In this document: positions 12,135 through 23,974 of the stretch, in pieces
How the letters are laid out: each line of letters begins with the position of its first letter
How positions within the stretch are numbered: position 1 is the first letter of the stretch
DNA from: Nageia nagi
Taxonomy: Eukaryota > Pinophyta
Direction: 5' to 3'
Assembly (NCBI GenBank): GCA_050084985.1
Contig: JBITNC010000001.1
Coordinates: 35,216,001-35,280,000 of the forward strand
DNA length: 64,000 nucleotides
Program-made: the position numbers and the translations under genes
Notes under the pieces: generated by a model
What the model saw: the letters and a program-made list of their open reading frames with translations, nothing else
Told to the model about the DNA's origin: nothing
Database searches by the model: none

Positions 12135-12609
12135 TGTTAGAATTTTGTAACCTTTACTTAGGTTTGTAGAGTTTTTTCTTTTTTTTTTGTATTTCTTATT
12201 GTAGGAATTTTCTCCTACATATTTGTAACTTGTTTTTATGAAGAATCTAGATCTCTTCCTTATGAGGATAGGGTCCACATGTCACACACTTACATATGAT
12301 AAGTTGCACCTAGTTTTATGGGAGTTACTTAGTAAATCCTCTTCTCATATCCTTAAAAGGAGGTTCCTTTTCCTCATTCTTCTCAATCATGTATGTAGAG
12401 ATTTATAAATCTCTCTCTCTCTCTCTCTTATAAATTCTATCTTTAGGATTTTTTCATTTTATCATAAAGGGGTTTTTCTTTACTTTTCCCCTACAAATTT
12501 CTTATCTCTCCATTTGTGCATGCTTCTCCTTGTATGTAGTTTTTTCTCCCTTACAATTTTTTTACTTTTGATTAGTAATATTATTTTGATCCTCCTAATA
12601 CTATTAACA
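12135..12609 (+). repeat. Left LTR of E4 (475 bp)
   Basis: It runs from TGTTAGAATTTTGTAAC to CTATTAACA. It matches 23975-24436 along its length, for example in TTCTCCTACATA, CCACATGTCACACACTTACA and TTTTCCCCTACAAATTTCTT. A (CT)n run sits at 12411-12428, followed by TATAAATTC. It is longer than the right copy because of small indels. Confidence 0.85.
12411..12428. repeat. (CT)9 microsatellite in the E4 LTR
   Basis: This is a pure CT run. The other LTR has a shorter run at the same place (about 24244-24253), so it changed length after insertion. Confidence 0.9.
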
Positions 12610-12626
12610 TAGTAACATAGCCATGC
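12610..12626 (+). other. Primer binding site of E4 (initiator Met tRNA type, decayed)
   Basis: TAGTAACATAGCCATGC directly follows the LTR. It differs from TGGTATCAGAGCCATGC at only three positions by my count. Confidence 0.65.
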
Positions 12627-12809
12627 TATTATTGCTAATCTTGTTTTGAGTAAATTTCTTCTAAGTTATTTAGGCTATCATTTTTTGAAGAGAATTTATT
12701 TTTTGGAGAGAAATATTTTTATAATATTTTATTGTTAAAGTTTATATTTTTAAAAAGGGAGCATATTTTTCTATGTAGGAATTTTTTATTATCTCATTTA
12801 TTTTGCAAG

Positions 12810-12834
12810 TATATATATATATATATATATATAT
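12810..12834. repeat. (AT)n microsatellite
   Basis: About 12 AT units. Confidence 0.95.
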
Positions 12835-12877
12835 GATCCTCTTAACGTTTTGTAAGAAAATAACTACATTGCATAGG

Positions 12878-12879
<2 letters not shown>

Positions 12880-12929
<50 letters not shown>
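12880..12929. repeat. (TA)n microsatellite
   Basis: About 25 TA units, 50 bp after the first AT run. Confidence 0.95.
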
Positions 12930-12931
<2 letters not shown>

Positions 12932-13775
12932 TTTTTCTAAAATGTTAACCCTTCCTTTGAAGGTCATAGAAGGAAGTGATCACCATGAAACCCTCAAGTT
13001 TTTCCCTCTCTTCCCCAACATAATCTGCATTTTCTCCTTCCTAAAACCTCTTTCTAAACTTGTTGCATTATGTGGAGATTATGATCTTATGGTGTATAGA
13101 ATTGTGCCCTCATTATTCATTACACATGTTTATCTTCATTCAACATAGATATAGTTAACTCCTTGCATGAAGATCATGCCACATGTACTCTTATGTCACC
13201 CATTCTCTTCTTTTGGTTTGGTACCTCACCACCCATCACCTTCCATCTACCAATAGTACCATTTTATATCTATGTGAAATTAAATTTGGACACCATGAAC
13301 ATGGATTATATTCCCATGATATTTGTGGTGTATATCACTTAAACTCTTCCCCCCATGCATCCCTCTTATTAATGGTCTTCCCTTGTACCTCTGCTTAATG
13401 CCTTCTCAACCTTCTCCATTACATCGAACCTTATCAATCCTAGTAGGTAGCCACATTCAATTGAAGCTATTAACATGGTAAGAACATCTATAATGTGATA
13501 TCTCCACTAGCAAGCATTGATCCTCCCTTTGTGTGTATCAACCTCTAGGACAACTCCTTTCTTTAGGTATTTTCATCCCTCATCACTATTGTGTTCATTC
13601 TTGATAGCATTCCTTATTCTATCATCCATTTCACAACCTTTGATAACATTAATTTGATTATTTTGGTATAATTATTATTGGTTTCCTTTCCTTTCTCTCT
13701 TATATATATTATCCATACAAGCTCCATTGCCTACCTTGAGAAGAGAGGTTATTTCCCTAGCATAAACACCCTCTA

Positions 13776-13794
13776 CTCTCTCTCTCTCTCTCTC
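13776..13794. repeat. (CT)n microsatellite
   Basis: A pure CT run in the internal region of E4. Confidence 0.9.
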
Positions 13795-15056
13795 TTGCTT
13801 CAAGCCATTAATGTATTCACTTTTTCTTTTCATACCTTAGAAGCCTATTTTTAGACTTTGACCATATTTTTTTAATATTTATTACAATTATCATGTTAAA
13901 ATGATGCTTTGTGATTATTTTTAAGTTATGTTTTATATTTAATATCAATCCAAGTGTTATTTTCTATTGTTATTTTACCATTATTATTTTTATTTTAAAT
14001 ATATTATAGGTTAATATTTATTATCCAATCATAAAAAAATGTTTTAAATGTTAAATTTAATAATTAAAATATTTTTTATTTATGTCATTTATAATTTTTA
14101 AAATTTTATAATATTTGGCATAATTTTTATGGTATTAATGTATTATTTATTTAATTTTCATTTATTTTTTATGATCTTTTCTTTACAAAATCAAACCTTT
14201 AAGAGGTATTTTTATGATCTTAATTTTATTATTAAATGATAATTAATGATATTAGAATTTCTATGTTAAAAGAGTTTAATTTGATTCTTCAAATTGGTAT
14301 CTGAATGATTCTAAGACTAGAGCTCCATAGATCATTATTTAGGCTTTGTGATCAAAATTTGCATGACTTGATCACTCATGCACAATTTTTATATAACTTC
14401 CCATTAAGTTAATTTCAATTTGTATGTCATTTTTTTAATTTCTTTTCAATGGCATGTTATTGAACAACCTTAATAAACCTTTTGTTGGATTATTCATGTG
14501 TGTCCTCATTTTGTTTGCAAAATATTTTATGGCATATCTTCTTGACCTTAAATAATTTTGTAATACCATAATTGTATGTGCCTTAACAATATTTCAATAC
14601 CCTTTTGCATACTTTGGCACAAATTGAATAACTGGATACTTTTAATGTGCATATTTAATTGGAGCTTTTTCTTTTGATAATTTTAATTGGTACATTGAGG
14701 TATTTTAAATGATAATAATTAATGATCTAATGGGGCATCTTGAGATGTTTGCATTTTTGAAGGTTTCATCCAATTATGTATGGAGGCTAGCACAAGACCA
14801 CTTCACCCCTTTATTGAATAATGGATTGATGGATTTCTTCTTTAAGCCTATATTTCTCTTGATGGATTAATATTATGCCTATAAGAATTATTTTTTATAT
14901 GTTTATTTGGAGGTTGCTTGATCATCCAATTCAAGGTTTAAAGACACTTGTGGGTATCATTATAGTGGAACTCTACTTATATATGCACCTTACTTTATTT
15001 ATATTTAGAGCTCTTAGATTACTAATCACTTGCATGATCATAGTTACCTTGAGAGT

Positions 15057-15061
15057 CTATT
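15057..15061. other. Target-site duplication of E5, left copy (ctatt)
   Basis: CTATT precedes the left LTR and also follows the right LTR at 23685-23689. The match is perfect. Confidence 0.85.
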
Positions 15062-15777
15062 TCTTAACACCTAAAAAGGAATTTTAATTGAATTAAAATA
15101 CCCTTTTAAGTATTCAAAATGATTTATTTATTTTATTAAATAAATGCTCTTTTCATTATGCAATCTCATATACCTTTATGTTTTATGATAACAGGTTGTC
15201 CTGACATCATAATAAGCCTAAGGAGGAGTCTTACCACTAGACCTATTACCTATAAAGGTGGAGGGGTTGGGCATAAGCAATCATAACATGATCTTGAATC
15301 TTTTTTAGGTTCCAATATACTTGTGTCATTCTTGATCAATGTTTCTTACTACTACCTATCATATCTAGATTTTGTAATACTTTAGGCTTTATATTCCTAT
15401 AATATTTTCCATCAATTCACATTTGATATTGTGAGCATTCAAGGTAAGATGATGATATCAAGAGAAAGGGTGAGGTAATCTAGAAAGGTAACTAGATGGT
15501 GTTGCTAGGATCCTAGCATTAGTACTATGTTGATGTTGGATTGGTGGCTTCATTATCTGGGAAAGCTCATAGTTTATCCTCTTTTGATTGGATATAAAAT
15601 TTATTCATAATGATAGGTAAATTACATATTTGTATCTTTTGTAAATCTGGTTTGATAGGTCATGGTCAATTAGGTTATTATCATCTTTCATGTCATCATT
15701 TACTATTATTTTGTAGTTAATTAGTTAAATTAAATATGATATAAATAATCCTAATTATAATTATTTTGATTAAAATA
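15062..15777 (+). repeat. Left LTR of E5 (716 bp)
   Basis: It aligns with 22982-23684. Both have the CAAAATGATTTATTTATT block, ATAACAGGTTG, CTAAGGAGGAG and GGTAATCTAGAAAGGTAACT. The first bases are TCTTAACACC where the right copy has TGTTAATACC, so the terminal TG has decayed to TC. Confidence 0.85.
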
Positions 15778-15779
15778 AT

Positions 15780-15792
15780 TGGTGAACTTGAC
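15780..15792 (+). other. Candidate primer binding site of E5
   Basis: TGGTGAACTTGAC lies two bases after the left LTR end, where the primer site must be. I cannot assign the tRNA. Confidence 0.4.
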
Positions 15793-15879
15793 TTCTTTTT
15801 GATACATCACTTTATCATTCACTAGCTATATCAAAAATACTAGGCTTTTTTAGTAAGATTAGTCATGCATTTTAAGTGT

Positions 15880-17110
15880 TTCAAAAATGAAACTTGTTGA
15901 GTTTCTTTCCATGTTCAAGAGCTTTGATGAGGCCACCAAAGCTAATATGAAAAAAATGCTTTATGAAAATAATGATAGAAGTGAAGGCTCCAACATTGGG
16001 GTAAATAGTTAGTTTGTTGCTACTACTCCTCCCATTTCTAAGGATTTGAATCCACTTTTTGATGAAATTCATAACACTAGGGAACCAGATCTATAAGTGG
16101 AACCTATCTTAGATTCATATAATGGTGATAGAATCTTATAACTCATATTAAGGATATCAAAATGAATTTTGAACTAAAATTTATATTGAATGATAATTTT
16201 ATGGATAAATACTTTCTTACTACATTAAAAGATGATGCACTCAATTGGTACTTCTCTTTACCTACTATGTCCATTAATTGCTATGCATAACTTGTCTCAG
16301 AATTTTATATCCATTTCTAGTGTCATGCTTCTAGACAAATGATATTTTCATATTTACTTAGTGCTATCCAAGGTCCAAATGAAATATTTGATATATTTAC
16401 ATAAAAATTTCAAAATATATGGAGCATGATTCCTAAGCCATTATCCAAGTCTCATGTCACATCCATGTTTATTCACAACATTGATCCTAAATTAAAATTT
16501 ATATATTTGGATTACATAACACTACCATTTATAGAAATTATGCATAGGCTTACCTAAAAGGAGAATTTGTTAGTTGATATGGGTGATTTAAAATGTGGGA
16601 ATCCCTCTAAGGAGACAAAGAGAGGAAAATATCAAAAAAGGATGAAAAAGGGGTTCATACCATAGAATAACCCCCATATAAAGATAAATAAAAGAGTTAA
16701 GAAAATAAATTTTTTAAAAAGAACACTAGGTTACCTTGAGCTCCTACCATTATGTTCAAGGATTATTTACAAAAGGAATTTCTCAAACCTAATCCAAAAT
16801 AAGAACTAGGTCCTAATGATGATAAACCTAGTTGGTACAATGAGGTAGAATTTTATGAATATCACAAAGTTAGAGGTCACAAAATGAATGCTTGCATGAT
16901 ACTAAATAAATAATTACAAAAATTGTTAGATTATGGAAAGATATAGTGTGAGGCATATGCAGTTGAATCAAAAGAAGTAGAACCACTTACAATGAGTTTC
17001 ATATTCAACAAGGAACTATGTGATGTTGTTAGGAGAGGAAGACCTAGAGGGAATGTTAATATGTCTATAGTAGAAATAATGGAAGTCCCTTGCAATTTGG
17101 TTATGCAATA
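15880..17110 (+). pseudogene. Gag (decayed), E5
   Basis: The capsid region is readable around 16090-16560: LDSYNGDR, then DDALNWYFSLPTMS (the WxxxLP block of Retrotrans_gag) and FQNIWSMIPKPLSKS. The knuckle block at about 16836-16890 reads WYNEVEFYEYHKVRGHKMNAC. The usual C-x2-H-x4-H-x4-C has lost its first Cys (now Tyr, a G-to-A type change). Several stops and frame shifts interrupt it. It resembles the Gag of H, B and T in the knuckle and in the LQKLLDYGKI stretch after it. Confidence 0.75.
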
Positions 17111-17199
17111 ACTACTTAAGAAACTAAAGGTAAATCATACCAAGATACATATTTTCAAACTTTTGTAATTGTTAGTTGAACATAGAGAAGCTTTATTTG

Positions 17200-17740
17200 A
17201 TGCACTTAAGAAAATTGAAATTGATGTAGATATTCTTATTGCTAAATTTTTAGAAATTTAATAATATTGATACAAATGTAGCTTGTAACATGCTTTGCTT
17301 TGAAGATAATGAATTACCTAGTGAAGATGTCAAAGACAAGAATCTAGGATTGTATATCTGTGTTGATGTTGATGGTGTTCTTATTAAAAACACATTGATT
17401 GATATTAGTTCCAATATAAATGTTTGTTCATTTGACTTATTGCAAAAATATTTTCCTTTGGTTTATACAAAAATGAATATAACCATAATTAGCATAAAAG
17501 GATTTGATAATATTGAAAAGTAATACATTGGATATGTCACGATGCCTATTGAAGTACAAGGTAAAATTGTTCATCAAAAAGTTTATATTTTTTAAGTGAA
17601 ATGACCATATAACTTATTTCTTGGTAGACCATGGAGCCATAAGCTTAGGGTTGTTAGTTCCACATTACATTAGTCAATTAAATTTATGCATAAAGAAAAG
17701 CATGTTATTATTCATGCAGAAGATAATCCTACAAATTTAT
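17200..17740 (+). pseudogene. Retropepsin and post-protease block (decayed), E5
   Basis: The open stretch 17290-17523 reads VDVDGVLIKNTLIDISSNINVCSF. The catalytic D-T-G of the family is D-I-S here, so the active site has lost its Gly. About 60 codons later FLGRPWSHKLRVVSSTLH appears, the GRPWIHxMxxVPSTLHQ block of plant Tat-type elements, followed by SIKFMHKEKHVIIHAED. The protease would cut Gag-Pol in the particle. Confidence 0.75.
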
Positions 17741-18840
17741 GTGAAGTAGTTAAGAGGTTTTGGATCTCTCATGATTTGATCAAATATGAGGAGGAAACAT
17801 CAACACCTATCAAAATGTTATTCCACAAGAGGTAAGTATGGGTACATATAAAATCATAAATATTAACATCTAGTATAAATCATAGAGCTTGAATGACCCT
17901 TGTATGTTCTTAGAACCTAACATTGCCACCCAGATGATGATGAAATTGAGTGCTATTTATCCATTCCTAAAAGGAAAAAGACCATATCAAAATGTCAATA
18001 TGTTGTATTAGAAACATGAAGAAAATATGAAGATATTACTTTTGTATCATAGATTTCATCAAGTCACGTAAGTATGCATTTCAATAGTATTGATGCTACT
18101 TTCACTATCTAGTATATGTATAAATGTCAATATTATGGAAAAGGATTAGGTAAGAATGAGCATGGTATCATATAACCCATTCCAAATGAAGGTCAACACA
18201 AAAGGACAATTGGAATTGGATTTGATGATACCACACCTAGTACACCCTTATCAACTCTAATAATTCAACATGTTGACAAAAATGACTATGAAAATACCAG
18301 ATACATCTTTGATGAGTGGCTAGATTGTGGTATGATGCATGGTACTATGGAGAAATTACATGCTTACTATGTTGACCCATTCTTATCCCTACTGCTCTAG
18401 TTTGAGTGAAATGTTTTCATAGTGATGATGCAATTCTTTAGAATTTTAGGGGCATGGAGTGAGTTCCACAAATCTAATTTAAAAAGGCTTGAAACTTGGT
18501 TCATATGATACTAGGATATTTTAGTGAGGAAGTTTAAATAGATGATGCAAACATTGTAGGTTATAACCTTGCTCATTTTCCTTGCTTTCATTTATTTTTT
18601 ATCGAGTTAGTCCTAGGTATAGGTAATTGAAATTTAAAATATCATTCATCCCCTTAATGGGTGACACCATTGGGATTCCAACATTGTTGTTCCATTTTCA
18701 TGTATCTTACTATAGAGTTTAGATGCAAGATTGGAGGCATTGCCTATTATTCCCCAAATTAGTGATGAGATATCCTATCTTAGTGAAGAAATAATAGAAG
18801 TAAATATTAGTACCTAATAGAACTAAATTTGATTAAATTG
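17741..18840 (+). pseudogene. Protease-RT linker with G-patch-like motif, E5
   Basis: At about 18120-18230 the frame reads CQYYGKGLGKNEHGII, a stop, then PIPNEGQHKRTIGIGF. The GxGLGKxxxGI...K..G.GF pattern resembles a G-patch, a glycine-rich RNA-binding motif. The same motif lies between protease and RT in B (about 5480-5600) and H (about 24850-24985). The following RYIFDEWLD stretch fits the acidic tail before RT. The rest has no recognisable domain. Confidence 0.55.
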
Positions 18841-19610
18841 GAAGCTTGGTTAAACTTGGAAAAAGGGAAAGGTACTACCTACTAATAAAAGAATTTTATA
18901 ATGACTTTGCTTGGTATTATTCTAATATTCCTAGTCATGATCTTGATTTTATCACTCATAGTCTAGTTGTCCATGAAAATGTTAAGCCTATCCAACAAAA
19001 ATTGAGAAAGTATCTTGTTGCTATTTTCATTGTTACCATTTATTATCCTCCATGGATTTCTAACATTATTATTGAAGCTAATCTTAATAGTGAAATAAGA
19101 TATTGTATATATTTCAAGGATATCAACAAGGTATATCTTAAAGCCACCTTTCCTTTGCGTAACATTGATATGATTGTAGATTTAGTAACAATTCATGAAA
19201 TTTTATATTTCATATATGGTTTCTTTGGCTAAATTAAATAAGAATAAATAAGGAGGATCAAAATAAGACAACTTTTGTTCCTCCTTTGGGCATATTTTGT
19301 TGGGTGATCATGCCTTTTGATATAAAGAATGTAAGTGCAACTTATCAAAGAGCAATGGTAAGTATCTTCCATGATATTATACATGATAGTGTTGAGGTGT
19401 ATGTTGATGATACCCTAGAAAATTCCACAACCAAATATGATCATATTCTATATTTTAAAAATATATTCCAAAGAATGAGAGAGTACAAGTTGAAATTGAA
19501 GCCTCAAAAGTTTGCATTTTCGATTTCATTAGGTAAATTGCTTGGTTTCATTATTCAAGAAGAGCTATTGAGGTGGATCCTAAGAAAGTTTTAGCCATTG
19601 TATACCTCCT
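18841..19610 (+). pseudogene. Reverse transcriptase (decayed), E5
   Basis: The first part, 18846-19232, carries FYNDFAWYYSNIPSHDLDFITH, VKPIQQKLRK and PPWISNIIIE. These are the start of the gypsy RT (FKDVFAWSYxDMPGxD, QKLRR, PxWxSNIV). The second part, 19286-19594, carries PFDIKNVSATYQRAM and the catalytic YVDD at 19400-19411, then LKLKPQKFAF and LGKLLGFI. A frame break near 19232 separates them. The polymerase motif itself is intact. Confidence 0.9.
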
Positions 19611-19689
19611 AATAATTTAAATATTTAATAATCCTTTAATTTAGGGTTCAATATATCAAAAGATCATCACTCAACTAATAGATATGACT

Positions 19690-20220
19690 TCTCCATTTTC
19701 TAATCTACAAAGAAAGGTGAGAAATTCATTTGGAATGAAAAGTGTAAAAAGGCTTTGAAAAACATAAAAAAGGTACCTTACTAATGTTATAATTTTAGCC
19801 TCTTATAATTTAGATAATATTTTTCTACTTTATGTTTCAACAACATTAAGTGCATTAGGGGCAATGCTAGCTCAAAAAGATGATAATAATGAAAGAGCAA
19901 TTTATTATGTTAGCAAGACTTTGCTTGATTATTAGATAAGGTACATTTGAATAGAAATGATGTGTTTTGCAATTATTTTCTCAATAAAAATTATAAGTAA
20001 TTACATTTTTATCAATACAACATATTTCATACCTCAAGTATATCCTCTTAGATATCTCATATCCAAATCCTACTTGTTCAAAAGAGCTACAAAGTGGGTA
20101 ATGTTGCTTCAAGAGTTTGATTTAATTTTTATAACTCATAAATTTATTAAGAGATATTATATAGTATATTTCATTAAAAATAACCTAAGTAACAAAGTAT
20201 CAAATACTTAGGAGGAGTTT
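19690..20220 (+). pseudogene. RNase H, first domain (decayed), E5
   Basis: Blocks found: LASYNLDNIFLLYVSTT, SALGAMLAQKDDN, RAIYYVSKTLLDY, then 19957-20211 with VYPLRYLISKSYLFKRATKWVMLLQEFDLIF. This is the gypsy RNase H and tether layout (ALGAVLAQ, YYLSKTL, WxxxLxEFDI). The catalytic Asp before SALGA is changed (VSTT for the usual TDAS). Stops are present. Confidence 0.8.
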
Positions 20221-20324
20221 ATGGATGAAGTGGATGGCTAGATAGTTCATGATCCTAGCATCGTTGCTACACTCCAATGCTGTTGCTTTTTTATAAAGCT
20301 TGAGTATACTCAAGCCTTTGTTGG

Positions 20325-20720
20325 CTTCATGGAACATGATGAGTGGAACCTATTATTTTATGGTTCTAAGTACATTCATAGATTAGGGGTAAGAATGATC
20401 TTAATCAATCCTCATAATGATGTTATCCCTATATCTTATCATTTAAATTTTGATTGCACTAACAATATGGAAGAATATGAAGCTCTTATTTTAGGTATAA
20501 AGGTTGCAATGCTCTTGAAGGTTAAAAGGATAATATTATTTTATTATTATCAACTAATTGTAAATAAATTTTCTAACATATAAAAAATAAAAGAAATTAA
20601 GTTGCAACCATACAAAGAAATAGTGATAATTCTTCTCATATACTTCGATGACTATGAAATTGATAACATTTCAAGAGATAGCAATAAGTATGTTGATGCC
20701 ATGGCTAGTGTCACTTCCCT
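20325..20720 (+). pseudogene. Second, archaeal-type RNase H (decayed), E5
   Basis: The open stretch 20329-20583 reads WNLLFYGSKY and FDCTNNMEEYEALILGIKVAM. The family pattern is LxFDGSxxxxxxG...CTNNxAEYEAL..GL. The first catalytic Asp (FDGS) is Tyr here, while the Glu of EYEAL remains. A second RNase H of this kind between the gypsy RNase H and integrase has been reported for Tat-clade plant elements. H (49375-49650) and G (about 53500-53790) have it too. Confidence 0.75.
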
Positions 20721-20959
20721 TGATCCTATTAACATAGAAAATGAAAAAAACTATTATTACAATAAAAAATGTAGGTAATCCATATCATGAGCATGTTGTT
20801 GAATATTTTATTGAAGATCAATGGTTTACTACTAGTAGTATCAATGTGTGTGAACAGTATTAAGATGTTTATGATTATCTTAAATATGGAGTAGTTCTTA
20901 TTTCCTTTGATAAAAATGATAGAATTATAATTAAAAAATACACCTACAAAATATATCAT

Positions 20960-22110
20960 CTTTTGTGATTTTTTATATATAATATATTTTGATGATGCTC
21001 TTCTTAGATGTTTAATGAGGGATGATGTAGAAATGGCCCTTCATCAAGCTCATGATGGTGAATGTGTGAACACTTTAATGTGAAATTTATTTATCAAAGA
21101 TTACTTATACTAGGTTATTATTGGTCTAATATGCTTGAAGATTATGAATTACATGTTAATAAATGTGAACAATATCAAAATAATGCTAAGCTTCAACCTT
21201 ATCCTTCTCATAGAATACACTCTATTATTTCTCCTTAGCCTTTTTTCTATTTGGCCACTTGATTTTATTGGGAAAATTAACCCTATTTAAAGATTTGACC
21301 ATAATTTTATTATTACAACTATAGAATACTTCATAAAATAGGTGAAATCTATCCCTATGAATTCAAAAAAATGAGGCAAGATTGTTGAATTTAATATAAA
21401 TTTTATCATTTCTAAATATGGCATGTCTTCTAAATTCTTCATGGATAATGGTACAAGCTTTAGAGGTAATAAAGTTAAAAATTTTGTGATAAGTATAATA
21501 TTGAATGAAAATTATCTACACCTTATTATCACCAAGGTAATGGTAAAGCCAAAGCTTCTAATAAATTCATAAAGACTATCCTATCCAAAATGGTTACAAA
21601 ACATGGTAAGGATTGGCATGAACAACTAACCTATTCTTTGTGGGCCTATAGAATAGGTATAAGGACATTTTGTAAGGGTAACCCTTTTCTACTTAATATA
21701 TGGTGATGGAGTTGTAGTTATATTAGAACTATAGATCCCATACTTATGTATTTCACTAGATGGTTTTATTCTTGATGAATATAGAAGAAAAACTAGATTA
21801 CCCCAACTAGAAGTTCTAGATGAAAAAATGGTTAATGCTCTAGAACACCTCTATGTCTATCATTCTAGAATATAAAAATCCTATAGCAAAAATATCAAAC
21901 CTAAATAGTTCAAATTTAATGAACTAGTATTAAAAGAAAATCTTGCCAATACAAAACCTTTGGAGAATGAAAAGAAAGATAAGTTTGAACCTAATTGGAT
22001 AGGTCCTTACATTATCATTGCAAATTATAGAAAAGGTATATATAAGTTATCCATAATAAAAGGTAAATAAGAATGTAATCCAATTAATATTATGCATTTG
22101 AAAAAGTTTT
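20960..22110 (+). pseudogene. Integrase (decayed), E5
   Basis: The zinc-binding region is partly readable: ILGYYWSNMLEDYELHVNKCEQYQNNA (family GYYWPTMxxDxxxxVxxCxxCQ). The second Cys is Tyr. The catalytic core follows with FIGKINPI and MDNGTSFRGN (about 21440-21470, family TDNGxxF, the second Asp). The third block is YYHQGNGKAKASNKFI (family YHPQGNGQAEASNK), in which the catalytic Glu is Lys. The C-terminal region at about 21960-22030 has KFEPNWIGPYIIIANY (family FxPxWEGPYxV). Many stops and shifts. Confidence 0.8.
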
Positions 22111-22379
22111 GTTTGATATTTTTCATAAAAATATGCATTTTTCCATTTTTGAATACTAACATTTCAAGAAAACAAATTAATACCCCAATGACATTGTTGT
22201 ATTCTTAGTGACATCGCTATGTTATGAAGGTAAAAAATATTAAAATATTTTATTTTACATTCATGATCATGGTAAAATGATGAAAAATGTAATGTATTTT
22301 TTACTTTAACTTCCTTTTTTGTAAAAATTGTCTATCATAGATAATGCTTATCAAAATCATATCACATGCCAAAAATGCT

Positions 22380-22610
22380 TTTTATATCATATTATTATTC
22401 TTATCATTTGAAATATTTGTAAGGAAGGGTAATGCTTATTAGAATATCCATGGCAACATGGTGACTTGGAAAACTAAGTTGATCATTCTTATCATTTGAC
22501 ATCTTTGTAAGGAAGGGTTAATCTTATCATTTTACATCTTTTTAAGGAAGGGACATCCTTATTAAAAATTCCATGGTAGCATGGTGGTTTGGGAAACTGA
22601 TCTAATTAGT
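22380..22610 (+). repeat. Short direct repeats in the 3' region of E5
   Basis: TTATCATTTGACATCTTTGT followed by AAGGAAGGG occurs three times with small changes (about 22400, 22487, 22526). The CCATGGCAACATGGTG block recurs as CCATGGTAGCATGGTG. This is non-coding sequence between integrase and the polypurine tract (22111-22965). Confidence 0.7.
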
Positions 22611-22965
22611 TAAAATTGATAATCTATCTTGATAAATCTTGGTGAGTAAGTCACCAAGGATAGGTTTAATATCTTATCATACTTTTTCATATCATGATGT
22701 TTAATGTTTATATTTGAGATATTTTGTACAAAAACATTTCTTATCAAAAATTTTAGGTTCCTTTATATATTCCTTAGATTTTTCCCATGATAAGAGGTCC
22801 ATCATATCACAACCATGTCAAAGAGGGCACATATTATAAACAAAAAATTGGGTAATCCAAAGCCATCATCATGATAAAAGTTTTCAAGGAGTACTTTCTT
22901 ACTTATCTTGTTATACTTTGAATTTATATTGTGATTATCTTTTATCTTAAAAGCATGAAATCATA

Positions 22966-22981
22966 TTCAAAGTGGGGCATA
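22966..22981 (+). other. Polypurine tract of E5
   Basis: CAAAGTGGGGCATA lies immediately before the right LTR. It is the plus-strand primer site for reverse transcription. Confidence 0.7.
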
Positions 22982-23684
22982 TGTTAATACCTATAAAGAA
23001 ATTTAAATTTAATTAAAATACCCTTTTAGGTATTCAAAATGATTTATTTATTCTATCAAATAAATGATCTTATCATTGTGCAATATCATCTACCTTTATA
23101 TTTTATAATAACAGGTTGGCTCAACATCACAATTAGGCTAAGGAGGAGCCTTAACACTATAAAGGTGGAGGGATTATGCATAAGCAATTATAATATGATC
23201 TTGAATCCTTGATAGGTGGCAATATACTTATATCATTTTTGAATGATGTTTCTTAATGCCACCTATTATATCTAGATTTTATTATACTTAGAGTTCTACA
23301 TTCATATGATATTTTCTATCCATTTAGGTACAATATTTTGATCATCAAAGGTGAGATGATGACATGAAATGAAAGGGTGAGGTAATCTAGAAAGGTAACT
23401 ATATAGTTCCATTGGGATCCTAGAATTGGTACTGGTTTGATGTTGGATTGATAACTTCATCCTTTAGGTAAGCTCATCATTCATCCTCTTTCAATTAGAT
23501 ATCACCTTCATTTATCATGATAGGTAAAGTACATGTTTGTATATTTTATAAATCCAATTTGATAGGTCAAGGTCAATTAGGTTATTTTTATCTTTCATGT
23601 CATCATTTATTATTATTTTGTAGTTAATTGGTTAAATTAAATATATTGTAAATAACCCTAATTATTATTATTTTGATTAAAACA
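22982..23684 (+). repeat. Right LTR of E5 (703 bp)
   Basis: It runs from TGTTAATACC to GATTAAAACA, pairs with 15062-15777 and is followed by the target duplication CTATT. The many differences between the two copies show an old insertion. Confidence 0.85.
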
Positions 23685-23689
23685 CTATT

Positions 23690-23974
23690 ATTAGAGCTTT
23701 TTTATACTTATTTTATTAGGATTCATTATGGTGGAGCTCAAGTGATTATATATGGCATTATGGATTGATTATTTATATGAACATATTATCTCTTCATGGT
23801 GGTGACCCCTTCTTCAAGACCTCAACTACATCTTCTTCACGAGAGATTTTTGGCATCAAATTATTATATCTTTGTAAAATACCCAAAGTAAATTTTAAAG
23901 GGGGATGTTGGATTTCTAATTTTATTGGCACTTTGCATCTTTGTAAATACCCTTAAGTAAAGCTTAAATTGGGG
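23690..23974 (+). other. 3' end of the E4 internal region, with polypurine tract
   Basis: This is the remaining E4 sequence after E5. It ends in TTAAATTGGGG (about 23964-23974), the polypurine tract next to the LTR. A diverged copy of this junction lies about 70 bp upstream (see findings). An open stretch at 23765-23956 has no recognisable motif. Confidence 0.6.

Larger units (their letters stand above)
12627..15056 (+). other. Internal region of E4, no recognisable gene
   Basis: These 2.4 kb hold simple repeats and AT-rich sequence. Open stretches at 12942-13148 (68 codons) and 13183-13398 (71 codons) have no motif I recognise and start without context, so I do not call them genes. From about 13860 to 15056 the sequence is very AT-rich, with nothing identifiable. 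Confidence 0.5.
15062..23684 (+). mobile_element. E5: full-length Tat-like Ty3/gypsy retrotransposon (decayed)
   Basis: A pair of about 0.7-kb LTRs, a polypurine tract and a perfect CTATT duplication bound 8.6 kb. Inside, in order, are gag, protease, a G-patch-like linker, RT, RNase H, a second archaeal-type RNase H and integrase. This order, with the extra RNase H, is the hallmark reported for the plant Tat lineage. All genes have stops. E5 inserted into E4. Confidence 0.9.

Noticed and set aside
12942-13398. Two open stretches inside E4
   Set aside because: No recognisable domain, no start context, and codon content like the surrounding AT-rich DNA.
15062-23684. Endogenous pararetrovirus or retrovirus
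   Set aside because: Clear LTRs, target duplications, gypsy domain order and no envelope or movement protein; it is an LTR retrotransposon.
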